DNA of 64,000 nt from Frondihabitans sp. 762G35 (GCF_002074055.1 NZ_CP014619.1:930001-994000), one strand, 5' to 3'. Counted from the stretch's first letter, positions 41,671 through 51,061 are shown. Numbers and translations are program-made. The notes: a model not told the origin generated them from the sequence alone.

Positions 41671-43698
41671 GTGCTACTCCAGACCCAGCCGAAAGAGACC
41701 GCCCTCGGTCTCGGCCTCGACGGCCTCCTCTTCGGCTGCGACTACAACCCGGAGCAGTGGTCTCCCGAGACCTGGCGCGAGGACGTCGCGCTGATGCGCC
41801 AGGCCGGCGTCAACCTCGTCGCCATCAACGTCTTCGGCTGGTCGCACGTCGAGCCCCGCCCGGGCGAGTTCGACTTCTCGGGGCTCGACGAGGTCGTCGA
41901 CCTGCTCCACGCCAACGGCATCGGGGTCAATCTCGGCACCGGCACCTCGTCCCCGCCGCCGTGGCTCACGACCCTCCACCCCGAGGTGCTCCCGGTCACG
42001 GCCGACGGCACGACCCGCTGGCCCGGCGGACGCCAGGCGTACTGCCCGAGCTCGCCGGTCTTCCGGGAGCGGGCCCTCGCGCTCGTCCGCGCGACCGCGG
42101 AACGCTACGGCGCGCATCCTGCGGTCCGCCTCTGGCACGTCTCGAACGAGCTCGGCTGCCACAACGCGCTCTGCTACTGCGACGTCTCGGCCGCGTCGTT
42201 CCGACGGTGGCTGGAGAACCGCTACGGCACGATCGAGGCGCTCAACGAGGCGTGGGGCACGGCGTTCTGGAGCCAGCGCTACTCCGCGTGGGCCGAGATC
42301 CTGCCGCCTCGCGCGACGCTGTCGTTCATCAACCCGACGCAGACCATCGACTTCCACCGCTTCTCCTCCGACGAGATCCTCGACCACTACCGGGCCGAGG
42401 CGGCGACGATCCGCGAGACGAGCGCGATCCCCGTCACGACGAACTTCATGGTGACCGCGCACATCAAGAACCAGGACTACTGGACCTGGGCCGCCGACAT
42501 GGACGTCATCGCGAACGACCACTACCTCGACCACCGGCTCGAACGCCCCCACGTCGAGCTCGCCTTCGCGGCGGACGCGACCCGCGGCCTCGCGGGCGGT
42601 GCGCCGTGGCTGCTGATGGAGCACTCCACGAGCGCCGTCAACTGGCAGCCCCGCAACATCGCCAAGGCACCCGGCGAGATGCTGCGGAACACCATGTCGC
42701 ACGTCGCCCGCGGGGCGGACGGCACGTGCTTCTTTCAATGGCGCGCGTCGCTCAAGGGCACCGAGAAGTTCCACTCCGCTCTCCTGCCGCACGCCGGCAC
42801 CCGCTCGAAGGTCTGGAAGGAGGTCGTCGAGCTCGGCGCCCTCGCGGGCCGGCTCGGCGAACTCCGCGGTTCCACCATCGACGCCACGGTCGCCCTCGTC
42901 TTCAGCTGGGAGTCGTGGTGGGCCGGCGACCTCGAGGCGCACCCGACCACCGACTTCTCCTACATCGCCCAGGTCCACGCGGCCTACGAGGCCCTCTGGG
43001 ACCTCGGCGTCACCGTCGACGTGGTCGCGCCCGGCGCTCCCCTCGACGGCTACTCTCTCGTCGTCGTCCCGAGCCTCTACCTCGTCTCCGACAGCGACGC
43101 GAAGGTGGTCACGGACTTCGTCGACGCGGGCGGCCACGCCGTCGTCACCTTCTTCAGCGGCATCGTCGACGAGACCGACGGCGTCCGCCCCGGCGGCTAT
43201 CCGGGCGCCTTCCGCAGGATGCTCGGGGTCACCGTGGACGAGTTCGCCCCGCTCGCCGTCGGCTCGTCGGTCGCCCTGTCCGACGGCAGCCGCGGCACGC
43301 TCTGGTCCGAGCCAGTCGAGCTGGTCGGCGCCGAGGCCGTGGTGAGCTACGCGTCCGGCCCGCTCGCGGGTCGACCGGCCGTCACTCGGGCGACGGCGGG
43401 AGCCGGGACCGCCTGGTACCTGTCGACCGTCCTCGAGCCCGACTCGCTCATCGCCCTGCTCACCCGCGTCGCCGACGAGGCCGGCGTGCTCCCCGTGGCC
43501 GCGCCCGGGACCGGCGTCGAGGTCGTGCGACGCCGCGACTCGCAGAACGAGTGGGTGTTCCTGCTCAACCACACCGACGAGACCGTCCACCACGACGTCT
43601 CGGGCTTCGACCTCGTCACGGAGCAGCCCGTCTCGGGCCGCGTCGCCCTCGCCCCCGGGGGCACCCAGATCATCCGCCAGGACAGGAAGGCATCATGA
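41671..43698 (+). CDS. Beta-galactosidase, GH42
   Basis: The product has 675 residues. It hydrolyses beta-galactosides in the cytoplasm (no signal peptide). The TIM barrel contains LLFGCDYNPEQWSPETWREDV, the acid/base E160 in WHVSNELG and the nucleophile E317 in WLLMEHSTSAVNWQ. The Cys cluster CDYN...YCP...CHNALCYC corresponds to the zinc-binding Cys of GH42. The trimerisation and beta domains follow. The GTG at 41671 with GAGGA 4-5 nt upstream is the best start. It is the first gene of an operon with two ABC permeases and a binding protein. Confidence 0.93.
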   Translation: MLLQTQPKETALGLGLDGLLFGCDYNPEQWSPETWREDVALMRQAGVNLVAINVFGWSHVEPRPGEFDFSGLDEVVDLLHANGIGVNLGTGTSSPPPWLTTLHPEVLPVTADGTTRWPGGRQAYCPSSPVFRERALALVRATAERYGAHPAVRLWHVSNELGCHNALCYCDVSAASFRRWLENRYGTIEALNEAWGTAFWSQRYSAWAEILPPRATLSFINPTQTIDFHRFSSDEILDHYRAEAATIRETSAIPVTTNFMVTAHIKNQDYWTWAADMDVIANDHYLDHRLERPHVELAFAADATRGLAGGAPWLLMEHSTSAVNWQPRNIAKAPGEMLRNTMSHVARGADGTCFFQWRASLKGTEKFHSALLPHAGTRSKVWKEVVELGALAGRLGELRGSTIDATVALVFSWESWWAGDLEAHPTTDFSYIAQVHAAYEALWDLGVTVDVVAPGAPLDGYSLVVVPSLYLVSDSDAKVVTDFVDAGGHAVVTFFSGIVDETDGVRPGGYPGAFRRMLGVTVDEFAPLAVGSSVALSDGSRGTLWSEPVELVGAEAVVSYASGPLAGRPAVTRATAGAGTAWYLSTVLEPDSLIALLTRVADEAGVLPVAAPGTGVEVVRRRDSQNEWVFLLNHTDETVHHDVSGFDLVTEQPVSGRVALAPGGTQIIRQDRKAS

Positions 43699-44621
43699 CC
43701 TCGACCACCGTTCGCGCGCGTCGGCCCAAGCCGGCCGTCGACGCCAAGCCCAAGGGCGGCTTCCGCTACCGGCGGGCGATCGCCATCTTCATCGTCCCGT
43801 TCGCCGTCCTGTTCCTGGCGTTCTACCTGGTCCCGATCCTCTACGCGGTCTACCAGTCGCTCCTCAAGGTGCAGCGCGTGGGCACCTTCGGCGCCCCGAC
43901 GCAGGTCTTCGGCGGGCTGAGCCAGTACGTCCTCGTCTTCCAGGACAACGAGTTCTGGTCGTCGGTGCTGCGCGTCCTCCTCTTCGGCGTCGTCCAGGTG
44001 CCGGTGATGCTGGGCCTCGCGCTGCTCTTCGCCCTGCTGCTCGACTCGCCGCTCCTGCGGGGCAAGCGCTTCTTCCGGCTCGCGTTCTTCGCGCCCTACG
44101 CCGTGCCGGGCGTCATCGCCGCGATCATGTGGGGCTACCTCTACTCGCCGAGCCTCTCGCCCTTCCAGTTCGTCACGTCGAACGTCGACCTCCTCGGCGG
44201 AGGCACGATCCTCTGGGCCATCGCCAACGTCGTCACCTGGGTCTACGTCGGCTACAACATGCTGATCATCTACTCGTCGCTCCTGGCGATCCCCACGGAG
44301 ATCTACGAGGCCGCGAAGCTCGACGGGGCGTCGCAGTTCCGCATCGCGGTCGCCATCAAGATCCCGCTCGTCGTGCCGGCGATCATCCTGACCGCGGTGT
44401 TCTCGGTGATCGGGACCCTGCAGCTCCTGACCGAGCCCATCGTCTTCCGCCAGTTCACGTCGTCGATCACGTCGACCTTCACGCCGAACATGCTCGTGTA
44501 CTCGACCTCCTCGGTGCCGAACTTCAACCTGGCAGCCGCCTTCTCGGTCGTCCTCGCGGTGGCCACCTTCATCCTCTCGATCGGATTCCTCCGACTGACC
44601 CAGCGGAAGGCCTCCCAGTGA
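43695..44621 (+). CDS. Sugar ABC transporter permease (MalF-like)
   Basis: The product has 308 residues and six transmembrane helices. The EAA loop reads EIYEAAKLDGASQFRIAVAIKIPLV, where the importer ATPase docks. The N-terminus is long and basic. ATGA overlap with the GH42 gene. It pairs with the second permease and the lipoprotein below to import a galactose-containing oligosaccharide. No ATPase is encoded in this locus, so a shared MsiK-like ATPase elsewhere is expected. Confidence 0.93.
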   Translation: MTSTTVRARRPKPAVDAKPKGGFRYRRAIAIFIVPFAVLFLAFYLVPILYAVYQSLLKVQRVGTFGAPTQVFGGLSQYVLVFQDNEFWSSVLRVLLFGVVQVPVMLGLALLFALLLDSPLLRGKRFFRLAFFAPYAVPGVIAAIMWGYLYSPSLSPFQFVTSNVDLLGGGTILWAIANVVTWVYVGYNMLIIYSSLLAIPTEIYEAAKLDGASQFRIAVAIKIPLVVPAIILTAVFSVIGTLQLLTEPIVFRQFTSSITSTFTPNMLVYSTSSVPNFNLAAAFSVVLAVATFILSIGFLRLTQRKASQ

Positions 44622-45544
44622 CCGTCAACGCACCCATCCGCCCCGCCAGCAGCTTCGACGACGCCAGCGCTCCCACCCCGCAGAAGGGGCGCGGGCCGCG
44701 CGAGAGCGTCCTGTCCCGGTCGGCCGCGATGGTCATCATGGGCGTCTTCACGCTCTACTTCCTGATCCCGATCTTCTGGCTCCTGGTGTCGTCGACGAAG
44801 ACCGTCGGCAACTTCAACTCGGGCTTCTCGCTCTGGTTCTCCGCCACCTCCCTCCAGGACGGCATCGGCAACCTCGGCAAGCTCTTCACCTACCAGGGCG
44901 GGGTCTACCTGCGCTGGATGGGCAACTCGATCGTCTACGCGACCGTCGCCGGAGCCCTCGGCACGATCCTCTCCGCGATGTGCGGCTACGCCCTGGCGAA
45001 GTACCGCTTCTGGGGCCGCGAGGCGCTCTTCAACATCTTCCTCGGCGGCGTCCTCGTCCCGGCGACGGCTCTCGCGCTGCCGCTGTTCCTCATCTTCAGC
45101 CAGGTGCAGCTGACCGACACCTTCTGGTCGGTGTTCCTCCCCTCGATCGTGAGCCCGTTCGGCGTCTACCTGGCCCGCATCTACGCGGCGTCGAGCGTCC
45201 CCGACGAGATCGTCGAGGCGGCCCGGATCGACGGGTCGGGCGAGGTCCGCACGTTCTTCACCGTCTCGATCCGGCTCATGTCGCCGGCCCTCGTGACCGT
45301 CTTCTTGTTCCAGTTCGTCGCCATCTGGAACAACTTCTTCCTGCCCCTCGTGATGCTGCGCACTCAGTCGCTCTTCCCCGTCACGCTCGGGCTCTACACC
45401 TGGAACTCCAACGTGAGCCAGTACCCCGACCTCCGCACGCTCGTCCTCATCGGGGCGTTCGTGTCGATCATTCCTCTCCTCGTCGCCTTCCTGAGCCTCC
45501 AGCGGTTCTGGCGGAGCGGCCTGGGGTCAGGCGGCCTCAAGTAG
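44618..45544 (+). CDS. Sugar ABC transporter permease (MalG-like)
   Basis: The product has 308 residues and six helices. The EAA loop is DEIVEAARIDGSGEVRTFFTVSIRLM. GTG overlaps the stop codon of the first permease (GTGA). The short conserved C-terminus FWRSGLGSGGLK is typical of carbohydrate-uptake family 1 permeases. It forms the heterodimeric channel with the upstream permease. Confidence 0.93.
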   Translation: MTVNAPIRPASSFDDASAPTPQKGRGPRESVLSRSAAMVIMGVFTLYFLIPIFWLLVSSTKTVGNFNSGFSLWFSATSLQDGIGNLGKLFTYQGGVYLRWMGNSIVYATVAGALGTILSAMCGYALAKYRFWGREALFNIFLGGVLVPATALALPLFLIFSQVQLTDTFWSVFLPSIVSPFGVYLARIYAASSVPDEIVEAARIDGSGEVRTFFTVSIRLMSPALVTVFLFQFVAIWNNFFLPLVMLRTQSLFPVTLGLYTWNSNVSQYPDLRTLVLIGAFVSIIPLLVAFLSLQRFWRSGLGSGGLK

Positions 45545-45602
45545 GCCGTTGCTCCTCCCACACAGCAGTACCCGTTCCACCCGCTTCACCTCTCGGTAAG
45601 GC

Positions 45603-45614
45603 AACGACGTCGTT
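45603..45614. repeat. 12-bp palindrome before the sugar-binding protein gene
   Basis: AACGACGTCGTT is a perfect palindrome in the 121-nt gap between the permease and binding-protein genes. It could be an RNA-processing or stability hairpin that raises binding-protein expression, or a regulator site. Confidence 0.35.
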
Positions 45615-45665
45615 CCCTCCGGCACCGGCCCTCCCGCCGGCACCGCTCCCTTGATTGGAAATCAC

Positions 45666-46994
45666 ATGAAGAAATCGAAGTACCTGCGGATCGCGGCCGT
45701 CGCCGTGGCCGCGTCGATCGCCCTCGCCGGCTGCAGCGCCGGCTCGGGCTCCGGGTCGTCGACGACCTCCGCCGACGCCTGCAAGCCGTCCTCGGGCAAG
45801 GTCACCCTGAACTTCACGACCTGGGTGCCGAACATGGACAAGGTCGTCGCCATCTGGAACAAGGCGAACCCCGACATCCAGGTGAAAGCCTCCGTCGTCG
45901 CCAACGGGAACAGCGGCACGTACCAGAACTTCTTCAACCAGCTCAAGGCCGGGAACGCTCCCGACATCGGGCAGGTCGAGTACGACACGCTGCCCGCCTT
46001 CCGCATCCAGGACGGCCTCACCAACATCGCCTCCTGCTCCGGCGTCTCGGCGGTCAAGTCCGACTTCGCCGACGGTCTCTGGAACCAGGTCACCTTCGGC
46101 GAGGCGAACTCCGTCTACGCGATCCCGCAGGACTCCGGTCCGATGGCGCTCTACTACCGCAAGGACCTCTTCCAGAAGGCGGGCCTGTCGGTCCCGACGA
46201 CCTGGGAGGAGTACGCCCAGGACGCCGTCAAGATCAAGGCTCTCGGAGGCAACATCACCAACTTCGCCAAGGGCGACGTCAACCAGTTCGCCGGGCTCGT
46301 CTCCCAGGCCGGGGGTCAGTGGTTCTCGACCAAGGACGGCACCTGGGACGTCAACCTGACCGACGCCGCCTCCACCAAGGTCGCGAACTACTGGCAGGAC
46401 CTCATCTCGAAGAAGCTCGTCAACACCCTGCCGAGCTTCACCGACCAGTGGAACGCCGCCTACGACTCCGGCCAGGACTGGACCTGGGTCTCCGCCGTCT
46501 GGGGTGCCAACACCATCTCCAGCGGTGCTCCCAAGACCACCGGCCAGTGGGCCGTCGCCCCGATGCCGCAGTGGACCGCAGGCGAGACGAAGGCGGCCGC
46601 CTGGGGCGGTTCGTCCAGCGTCGTCTTCAAGGGCAGCAAGCACCCCGCCGAGGCCGCGAAGTTCATCACGTGGCTGAACACCTCGGAGGAGGCGCTCTCC
46701 GCCCTCAACAAGGAGGCCAACCTGTACCCGGCCTCCTCGACCGGGACCAAGCTGGCCGCGCTCAACGAGGGCGTCCCGTTCTACGGCAACCAGAAGATCT
46801 ACCAGGAGTTCGCCACCGCCGGTGAGAACATCCAGCCGTTCACCTGGGGCCCGACCATGACGCAGACCTACAGCGACGTCTCCGACGGGTTCGGCTCGGC
46901 CGCCTCCGGCCAGGGCACGCTGCTCGACGCTCTGAAGGCCGGTCAGACGAAGACCATCGCCGCCCTCAAGGCGCAGTCGATCACGGTCAAGTAG
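45666..46994 (+). CDS. Sugar ABC transporter substrate-binding lipoprotein
   Basis: The product has 442 residues. A lipoprotein signal (KKSKYLRIAAVAVAASIALAGC, with the lipid-anchored Cys) leads to a type 1 solute-binding fold (VTLNFTTWVPNMDKVVAIWNKANPDIQV, PQDSGPMALYYRKDLFQKAGL). It is anchored on the outer face of the membrane and delivers the sugar to the two permeases. The ATG at 45666 is preferred over an upstream TTG because GGAAA stands in front and the signal peptide begins with basic residues. A strong terminator follows, closing the operon. Confidence 0.93.
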   Translation: MKKSKYLRIAAVAVAASIALAGCSAGSGSGSSTTSADACKPSSGKVTLNFTTWVPNMDKVVAIWNKANPDIQVKASVVANGNSGTYQNFFNQLKAGNAPDIGQVEYDTLPAFRIQDGLTNIASCSGVSAVKSDFADGLWNQVTFGEANSVYAIPQDSGPMALYYRKDLFQKAGLSVPTTWEEYAQDAVKIKALGGNITNFAKGDVNQFAGLVSQAGGQWFSTKDGTWDVNLTDAASTKVANYWQDLISKKLVNTLPSFTDQWNAAYDSGQDWTWVSAVWGANTISSGAPKTTGQWAVAPMPQWTAGETKAAAWGGSSSVVFKGSKHPAEAAKFITWLNTSEEALSALNKEANLYPASSTGTKLAALNEGVPFYGNQKIYQEFATAGENIQPFTWGPTMTQTYSDVSDGFGSAASGQGTLLDALKAGQTKTIAALKAQSITVK

Positions 46995-47000
46995 TCCGTC

Positions 47001-47900
47001 TCACCGAAGAGGCATCGCGCCGGGATCCCCTCCCGGCGCGGTGCCTCTTCCTCGTCGGTGCTCGCGGCGGTAGGCGGCCGGCGTCGTGCCGCACGCGGCG
47101 CGGAACCGGTCGTAGAACTGGCTCTGCGACCCGAAGCCCGCGAGGTGGGCGATGTCGCCGATCGGCTCCGCGGTGGCGATCAGGAGCCGCTGGGCCTCGG
47201 CCACCCGGCACTGGGCCAGGTACGCGCCGATGCTCGTCCCCGTGACCCTCCGGAAGACGGCCATCGCGTGAGAAGGATGCACGTGCGCGGCGGCCGCGAC
47301 GTCCTCCACCGTGAGCGGGCGCGCGAAGTTCTGCGCCAGGAAGCGGGCCATGCCGGCCGCGTGCGCCAGCGACTCCGTCCCCGGGCCTCTCGGGTCCGGC
47401 GCGCGGGCGCCCGCGGCGGCCGGTGTCGGCCGGCTCGTCACCGCCGTCCGGGAAAGACGCCGGACGAACGCCTCGATCTCGAGCTTCGCGGTGTCGCGGA
47501 GGAAGTCGTCGCCGGAGGCGAGGTCGACGCTCCAGCCGGCGAAGCGCGCGACGAGCTCGGGTACCGGGCCCCGCGGCTCCTGCGCGACGAGGTCTCCGCT
47601 CACGACGGCGGCGACGAACGGCTCCGGCAGCGACCAGGAGAGGAACACGTCGAGGGGGATCGTCAGCCAGGTGACCCTCGCGCCCTCGGGCACCTCGACG
47701 AGCTGGTGCGGCCGCGCCGCCCAGAACCCCGCCACGGAGCCGGCAGGCAGCGTCACCCGCCGCCCGCCGAGCAGGTAGGCGAGATCGCGCTCGGCCAGGT
47801 TGAACTCGATGTCGTCGTGCTGGTGCGCCACGGTCATCGGACCGGTCTCGTCGTTCCAGCAGGAGAAGCCGAAGCTCGGCCTCGTCGTGTCGATGAGCAT
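47001..47900 (-). CDS. AraC family transcriptional regulator
   Basis: The product has 299 residues. An N-terminal cupin-like sensor (HQHDDIEFNLAERDLAYLLGGRRVTLPAGSVAGFW) is followed by an Ala/Pro linker and the double helix-turn-helix (LTVEDVAAAAHVHPSHAMAVFRRVTG and IGDIAHLAGFGSQSQFYDRFRAACGTTPAAYRR). It is divergent from the GH36-like gene; a TAGGAT -10 lies at 47944-47949 on the minus strand. It probably activates that glycosidase in response to a galactoside. Its 3' end overlaps the terminator of the sugar-transport operon. Confidence 0.92.
   Translation of the reverse strand: MLIDTTRPSFGFSCWNDETGPMTVAHQHDDIEFNLAERDLAYLLGGRRVTLPAGSVAGFWAARPHQLVEVPEGARVTWLTIPLDVFLSWSLPEPFVAAVVSGDLVAQEPRGPVPELVARFAGWSVDLASGDDFLRDTAKLEIEAFVRRLSRTAVTSRPTPAAAGARAPDPRGPGTESLAHAAGMARFLAQNFARPLTVEDVAAAAHVHPSHAMAVFRRVTGTSIGAYLAQCRVAEAQRLLIATAEPIGDIAHLAGFGSQSQFYDRFRAACGTTPAAYRREHRRGRGTAPGGDPGAMPLR
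47009..47047. terminator. Terminator between the sugar-transport operon and the AraC gene
   Basis: A 17-bp stem (47009-47025 with 47031-47047; one G-U pair) has a 5-nt loop and is followed by TTCC. It lies within the last codons of the convergent AraC gene. Confidence 0.75.
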
Positions 47901-47966
47901 CGGATCCCGGAATCCCTGTCGAAGAAAGCGGAAGAATCCCAGAATCCTACTGCCTAGCCTGGGGTC

Positions 47967-50177
47967 ATGACCACAGACACCGCCGTCTCCACCGTCGCCG
48001 TCGAGCGGTCCGAGTACCGGTTCACCTGGTCGCCGTCGACCGACCGCTTCGTCCTGCAGGATGCCCGGGGCCTCGAGATCGTGTCGGCGCCGCTCCAGCC
48101 CGCGGTCGTCCTGGAGAACGCGACGGTCGCGTCGGGGATCGTCGAGGAGGTCGACGTCGACGACGACGCCCTCGTCGTCCGCTACGCCGGCGTCAACGGC
48201 AGCGGACGCCTCGAGGTCACCGTGCGCTTCCGCGACGACGGCCTCCGGTTCGAGGCGCCCGTGTACCGCTCCGACGTCGTCGACGAGGTCGTCTCCCTCC
48301 TCGCCTTCGCCGAGACGGCTTCGGGGATCGCTCAGCCGGGCCTCGCGATGGACTACCTCGTGCACCCCGGGGGGAGCGAGTCGTCCGTCCTCGGCCCGGT
48401 CATCCCGGCCGGGCTCCGGCTCGACCTCACCACCTGGCTCGGCCGCGGCTCCAACGACTCGGCCGACATCGTCGCGGCGCAGTGGGGACTGCCGATCCAC
48501 TACCTCGCCGGCTTCAGCATCGAGGGCTCCATGTGCGAGCGCGGCGCCCTCACCGACCGGCTCTCCGCGTCGTTCTGCCTCGGGCTCGCGGAGGTCCCGA
48601 CCGGAGACCTCGTCCTCCGGCACCGCGCGGGCCGGGTCTCGCCGGAGCTCCGCCTCCACTCCGACCTCTGGCACCAGGCCACGGCGGGTCAGGGCGAGCT
48701 GCGGCTCGGTGCCCCGTGGCTCCTGACCGTCGCTCCCACCTACGACGAGGCCGTCCGCGCCTACTACCGACTCGCCGCCCTGTCGGGCGCGACCACGGTG
48801 CGCGAGCGCTCGCCGCGGCAGCTCGACCTGCTGCGGCGGTCGCAGTTCAACACCTGGGGCGCCCAGTGCGCCGCCGGGACCGCCGTGGAGCACTTCGATC
48901 AGGCCGCCCTCGAGTCGATCCGTCGGGATCTGGTCGAGAACGACCTCCGTCCGGGGATCTTCGTCGTCGACGACAAGTGGGAGGGGGAGTACGGCCTCCT
49001 GGAACACGACGAGGGGCGCTTCCCCCGGTTCGAGGAGTTCCTCGACTCCCTCCGCGACGACGGGATCGAGGTCGGGCTGTGGGCCGCGTTCCTCCGCTGC
49101 GACGATCCCGCGAGCCATGGGCTCGGCCTCGAGCACATGCTCTGCGATCCGTCCGGCCGGCCCGTCACGCGCGGCAACCAGGGACACACCTACTACCTCT
49201 TCGACGTCACGCAGGAGCCGGTGCGGCGTCGGCTCCGGACCCTCGCGCAGCGATTCGTCCGCCGCTACCGCCCCGCGCTGGTGAAGTTCGATTTCGGCTA
49301 CGAGCTGCCGTCGCTCCGCTTCGCCGCCCCGCGGGATCGGTCGTGGTCGGGCGAGCTCCTGCTGGTCAAGGCGCTGGAGGCGGTCATCGGGGCCATGCGC
49401 GAGGTCGACCCCGACCTCCTCTTCATGTACTACAACCTGTCGCCGCTCCTTCTCGAGTGGGTCGACCTCCACTCGACGGACGACATGTACCTCGACGCCG
49501 ACGAGTACCACCTCGAGGCCAACCGGCGGCTCTTCTTCAGCTCCCTGCTCGGCGAGATCGGCGTTCCGAGCTACGGCTCGGGCGGCTACGAGTGGCTCCG
49601 GATGCAGGACATCTGGTTCGACACCGCCGCGTTCGGCCCGATCGGCTCGCTCGGGAGCTTCCACGGGGACCCGCGGGACTCCAGCCCGACCGACGTCGAC
49701 CTCGCCCGCTACGCCGGACTCGCAGCGCTGACGCGGTCCGGCACGACCTTCACCGCCCGGGCCCTCGCGCCGGCCTACCTCGGCGGGTCGAGCGGCGCCC
49801 GCTCGGCGTCCTGGGCGCGGTTCGAGGTCGGCGCCGCGACCGTCGTCGCGCTCCGCACGCTGACGCTCGACGGCGGACGGCAGGAGGCGGCTCTCCCGGG
49901 GGTCGTCCACTCCACCGGCGCCGTGGTGGTGGCGTCGCTCACCGAGACGGGGATCGCCGCTGCGGGCCGGATCGGGATCGTGGCCGTCGAGGAAGCGCGG
50001 GTCGCGCTGGTCGGGCGGGGCGGGTCTCCCGCGCACGCCGTCGCCCACCTGCGGGGCGGCGACGTCGTCGAGGTCCCCGTGGAGACGGTCGGCGACGACC
50101 TCGTCGTGACGACCGGCCCTCGGGACGCGTCGGGGACGCCGGTCGAACGCGTGGAGGTCGTCGTCGAGAGCCGGTGA
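47967..50177 (+). CDS. GH36-like alpha-galactosidase
   Basis: The product has 736 residues. An N-terminal beta-sandwich (about 1-270) precedes a TIM barrel with GIFVVDDKWEGEYG, GLWAAFLRCDDPA, VKFDFGYELPSLR (nucleophile D442) and LLFMYYNLSPLLLEW. These match clan D alpha-galactosidases; the KFDFGY variant differs from the classical KWDMNR, so raffinose-type specificity is not assured. No signal peptide. ATG lies 6 nt after TAGCCT (leaderless). Divergent AraC regulator. With GH42 and the importer it would complete breakdown of galactose-containing oligosaccharides. Confidence 0.82.
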   Translation: MTTDTAVSTVAVERSEYRFTWSPSTDRFVLQDARGLEIVSAPLQPAVVLENATVASGIVEEVDVDDDALVVRYAGVNGSGRLEVTVRFRDDGLRFEAPVYRSDVVDEVVSLLAFAETASGIAQPGLAMDYLVHPGGSESSVLGPVIPAGLRLDLTTWLGRGSNDSADIVAAQWGLPIHYLAGFSIEGSMCERGALTDRLSASFCLGLAEVPTGDLVLRHRAGRVSPELRLHSDLWHQATAGQGELRLGAPWLLTVAPTYDEAVRAYYRLAALSGATTVRERSPRQLDLLRRSQFNTWGAQCAAGTAVEHFDQAALESIRRDLVENDLRPGIFVVDDKWEGEYGLLEHDEGRFPRFEEFLDSLRDDGIEVGLWAAFLRCDDPASHGLGLEHMLCDPSGRPVTRGNQGHTYYLFDVTQEPVRRRLRTLAQRFVRRYRPALVKFDFGYELPSLRFAAPRDRSWSGELLLVKALEAVIGAMREVDPDLLFMYYNLSPLLLEWVDLHSTDDMYLDADEYHLEANRRLFFSSLLGEIGVPSYGSGGYEWLRMQDIWFDTAAFGPIGSLGSFHGDPRDSSPTDVDLARYAGLAALTRSGTTFTARALAPAYLGGSSGARSASWARFEVGAATVVALRTLTLDGGRQEAALPGVVHSTGAVVVASLTETGIAAAGRIGIVAVEEARVALVGRGGSPAHAVAHLRGGDVVEVPVETVGDDLVVTTGPRDASGTPVERVEVVVESR

Positions 50178-50212
50178 CGGAATGCGCCGCTCTGGGAAAA
50201 CGTTGTGACGTC

Positions 50213-50235
50213 GGGGTGCACCGCAGGGGTGCACC
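50213..50235 (+). repeat. Direct repeat GGGGTGCACC before msrA
   Basis: Two identical 10-mers (50213-50222 and 50226-50235) have a 13-bp period. The second overlaps the expected -35 position of the msrA promoter (TAGGTT at 50247-50252). Confidence 0.4.
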
Positions 50236-50258
50236 AGCACGGAGAGTAGGTTTTCCCC

Positions 50259-50786
50259 ATGACGACTTTCACGCTCGCAGGTGGCTGCTTCTGGTGTCTC
50301 GACGCCGTCTACCGCACCCTCCAGGGGGTGAGCGACGTGGTCTCCGGTTACACCGGCGGTCAGGTCGGCAACCCGAGCTACGAGCTCGTCTGCACCGGCA
50401 CCACCGGTCATGCCGAGGCGGTCCAGGTGACGTTCGATCCCGAGGTCATCCCGGCCGACGTCATCCTCGACGTGTTCTTCACGCTCCACGACCCGCGCCA
50501 GCTCAACCGCCAGGGCGCCGATGTCGGCACCCAGTACCGCTCCGCCATGTTCTTCACGGACGACGCCCAGAAGGCCGAGTTCGAGGCGGCCCGCGATCGT
50601 GCGTCCGAGTACTGGGAGGGCGGGATCGTCACGACCATCTCGCCGCTCGAGGAGTGGTTCGCCGCGGAGGAGTACCACCAGGACTTCTTCGCCAAGAACC
50701 CCGGTCAGGGCTACTGCCTCGCCGTCGCCCTTCCCAAGGTGAACAAGATCCGCAAGTCGTACGGCAAGTACGTGCTTGCTTCGTAG
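50259..50786 (+). CDS. msrA: Peptide-methionine (S)-S-oxide reductase
   Basis: The product has 175 residues. It repairs methionine-S-sulfoxide in proteins in the cytoplasm. The catalytic motif is GGCFWC (C10), followed by VVSGYTGG, TGHAEAVQV, DVGTQYRSAMFF and EEYHQDFFAKNPGQGYC with the resolving Cys. Length is typical. The start lies 6 nt after TAGGTT, so the message is probably leaderless. Confidence 0.95.
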   Translation: MTTFTLAGGCFWCLDAVYRTLQGVSDVVSGYTGGQVGNPSYELVCTGTTGHAEAVQVTFDPEVIPADVILDVFFTLHDPRQLNRQGADVGTQYRSAMFFTDDAQKAEFEAARDRASEYWEGGIVTTISPLEEWFAAEEYHQDFFAKNPGQGYCLAVALPKVNKIRKSYGKYVLAS

Positions 50787-50842
50787 GAGGTCCGCGCGGG
50801 TCCTCCGCGCCGTCTCCGCGTCGATAGAAAAGGAGCTCGATG

Positions 50843-51061
50843 ATGAGCGACACCGCCAGTACGACGACCAACCGCACCTGGGTGGCCCAGGGGCCCGCAG
50901 GGGTCGTGGGGTCCATCCACCGGACGCACGACGGATTCTCCATCCGCGTCGGCCGGGCGGAAGAGTACCACGGCGACTTCCCTACTCTCGACGTGGCGAA
51001 GAGCGCGCTGCACGCGGCGCTCGGGCCCGGCGCCGACAGGCCCGAGTTCAGCGAGCACTGA
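50843..51061 (+). CDS. Conserved hypothetical small protein
   Basis: The product has 72 residues from the second of two adjacent ATG codons; an AAGGAG site 7 nt upstream fits that one better than the first (50840). The protein is soluble and beta-rich (WVAQGPAGVVGSIHRTHDGFSIRVG) with an acidic end. No family is recognised. It lies 56 nt after msrA and could share its transcript. Confidence 0.65.
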   Translation: MSDTASTTTNRTWVAQGPAGVVGSIHRTHDGFSIRVGRAEEYHGDFPTLDVAKSALHAALGPGADRPEFSEH

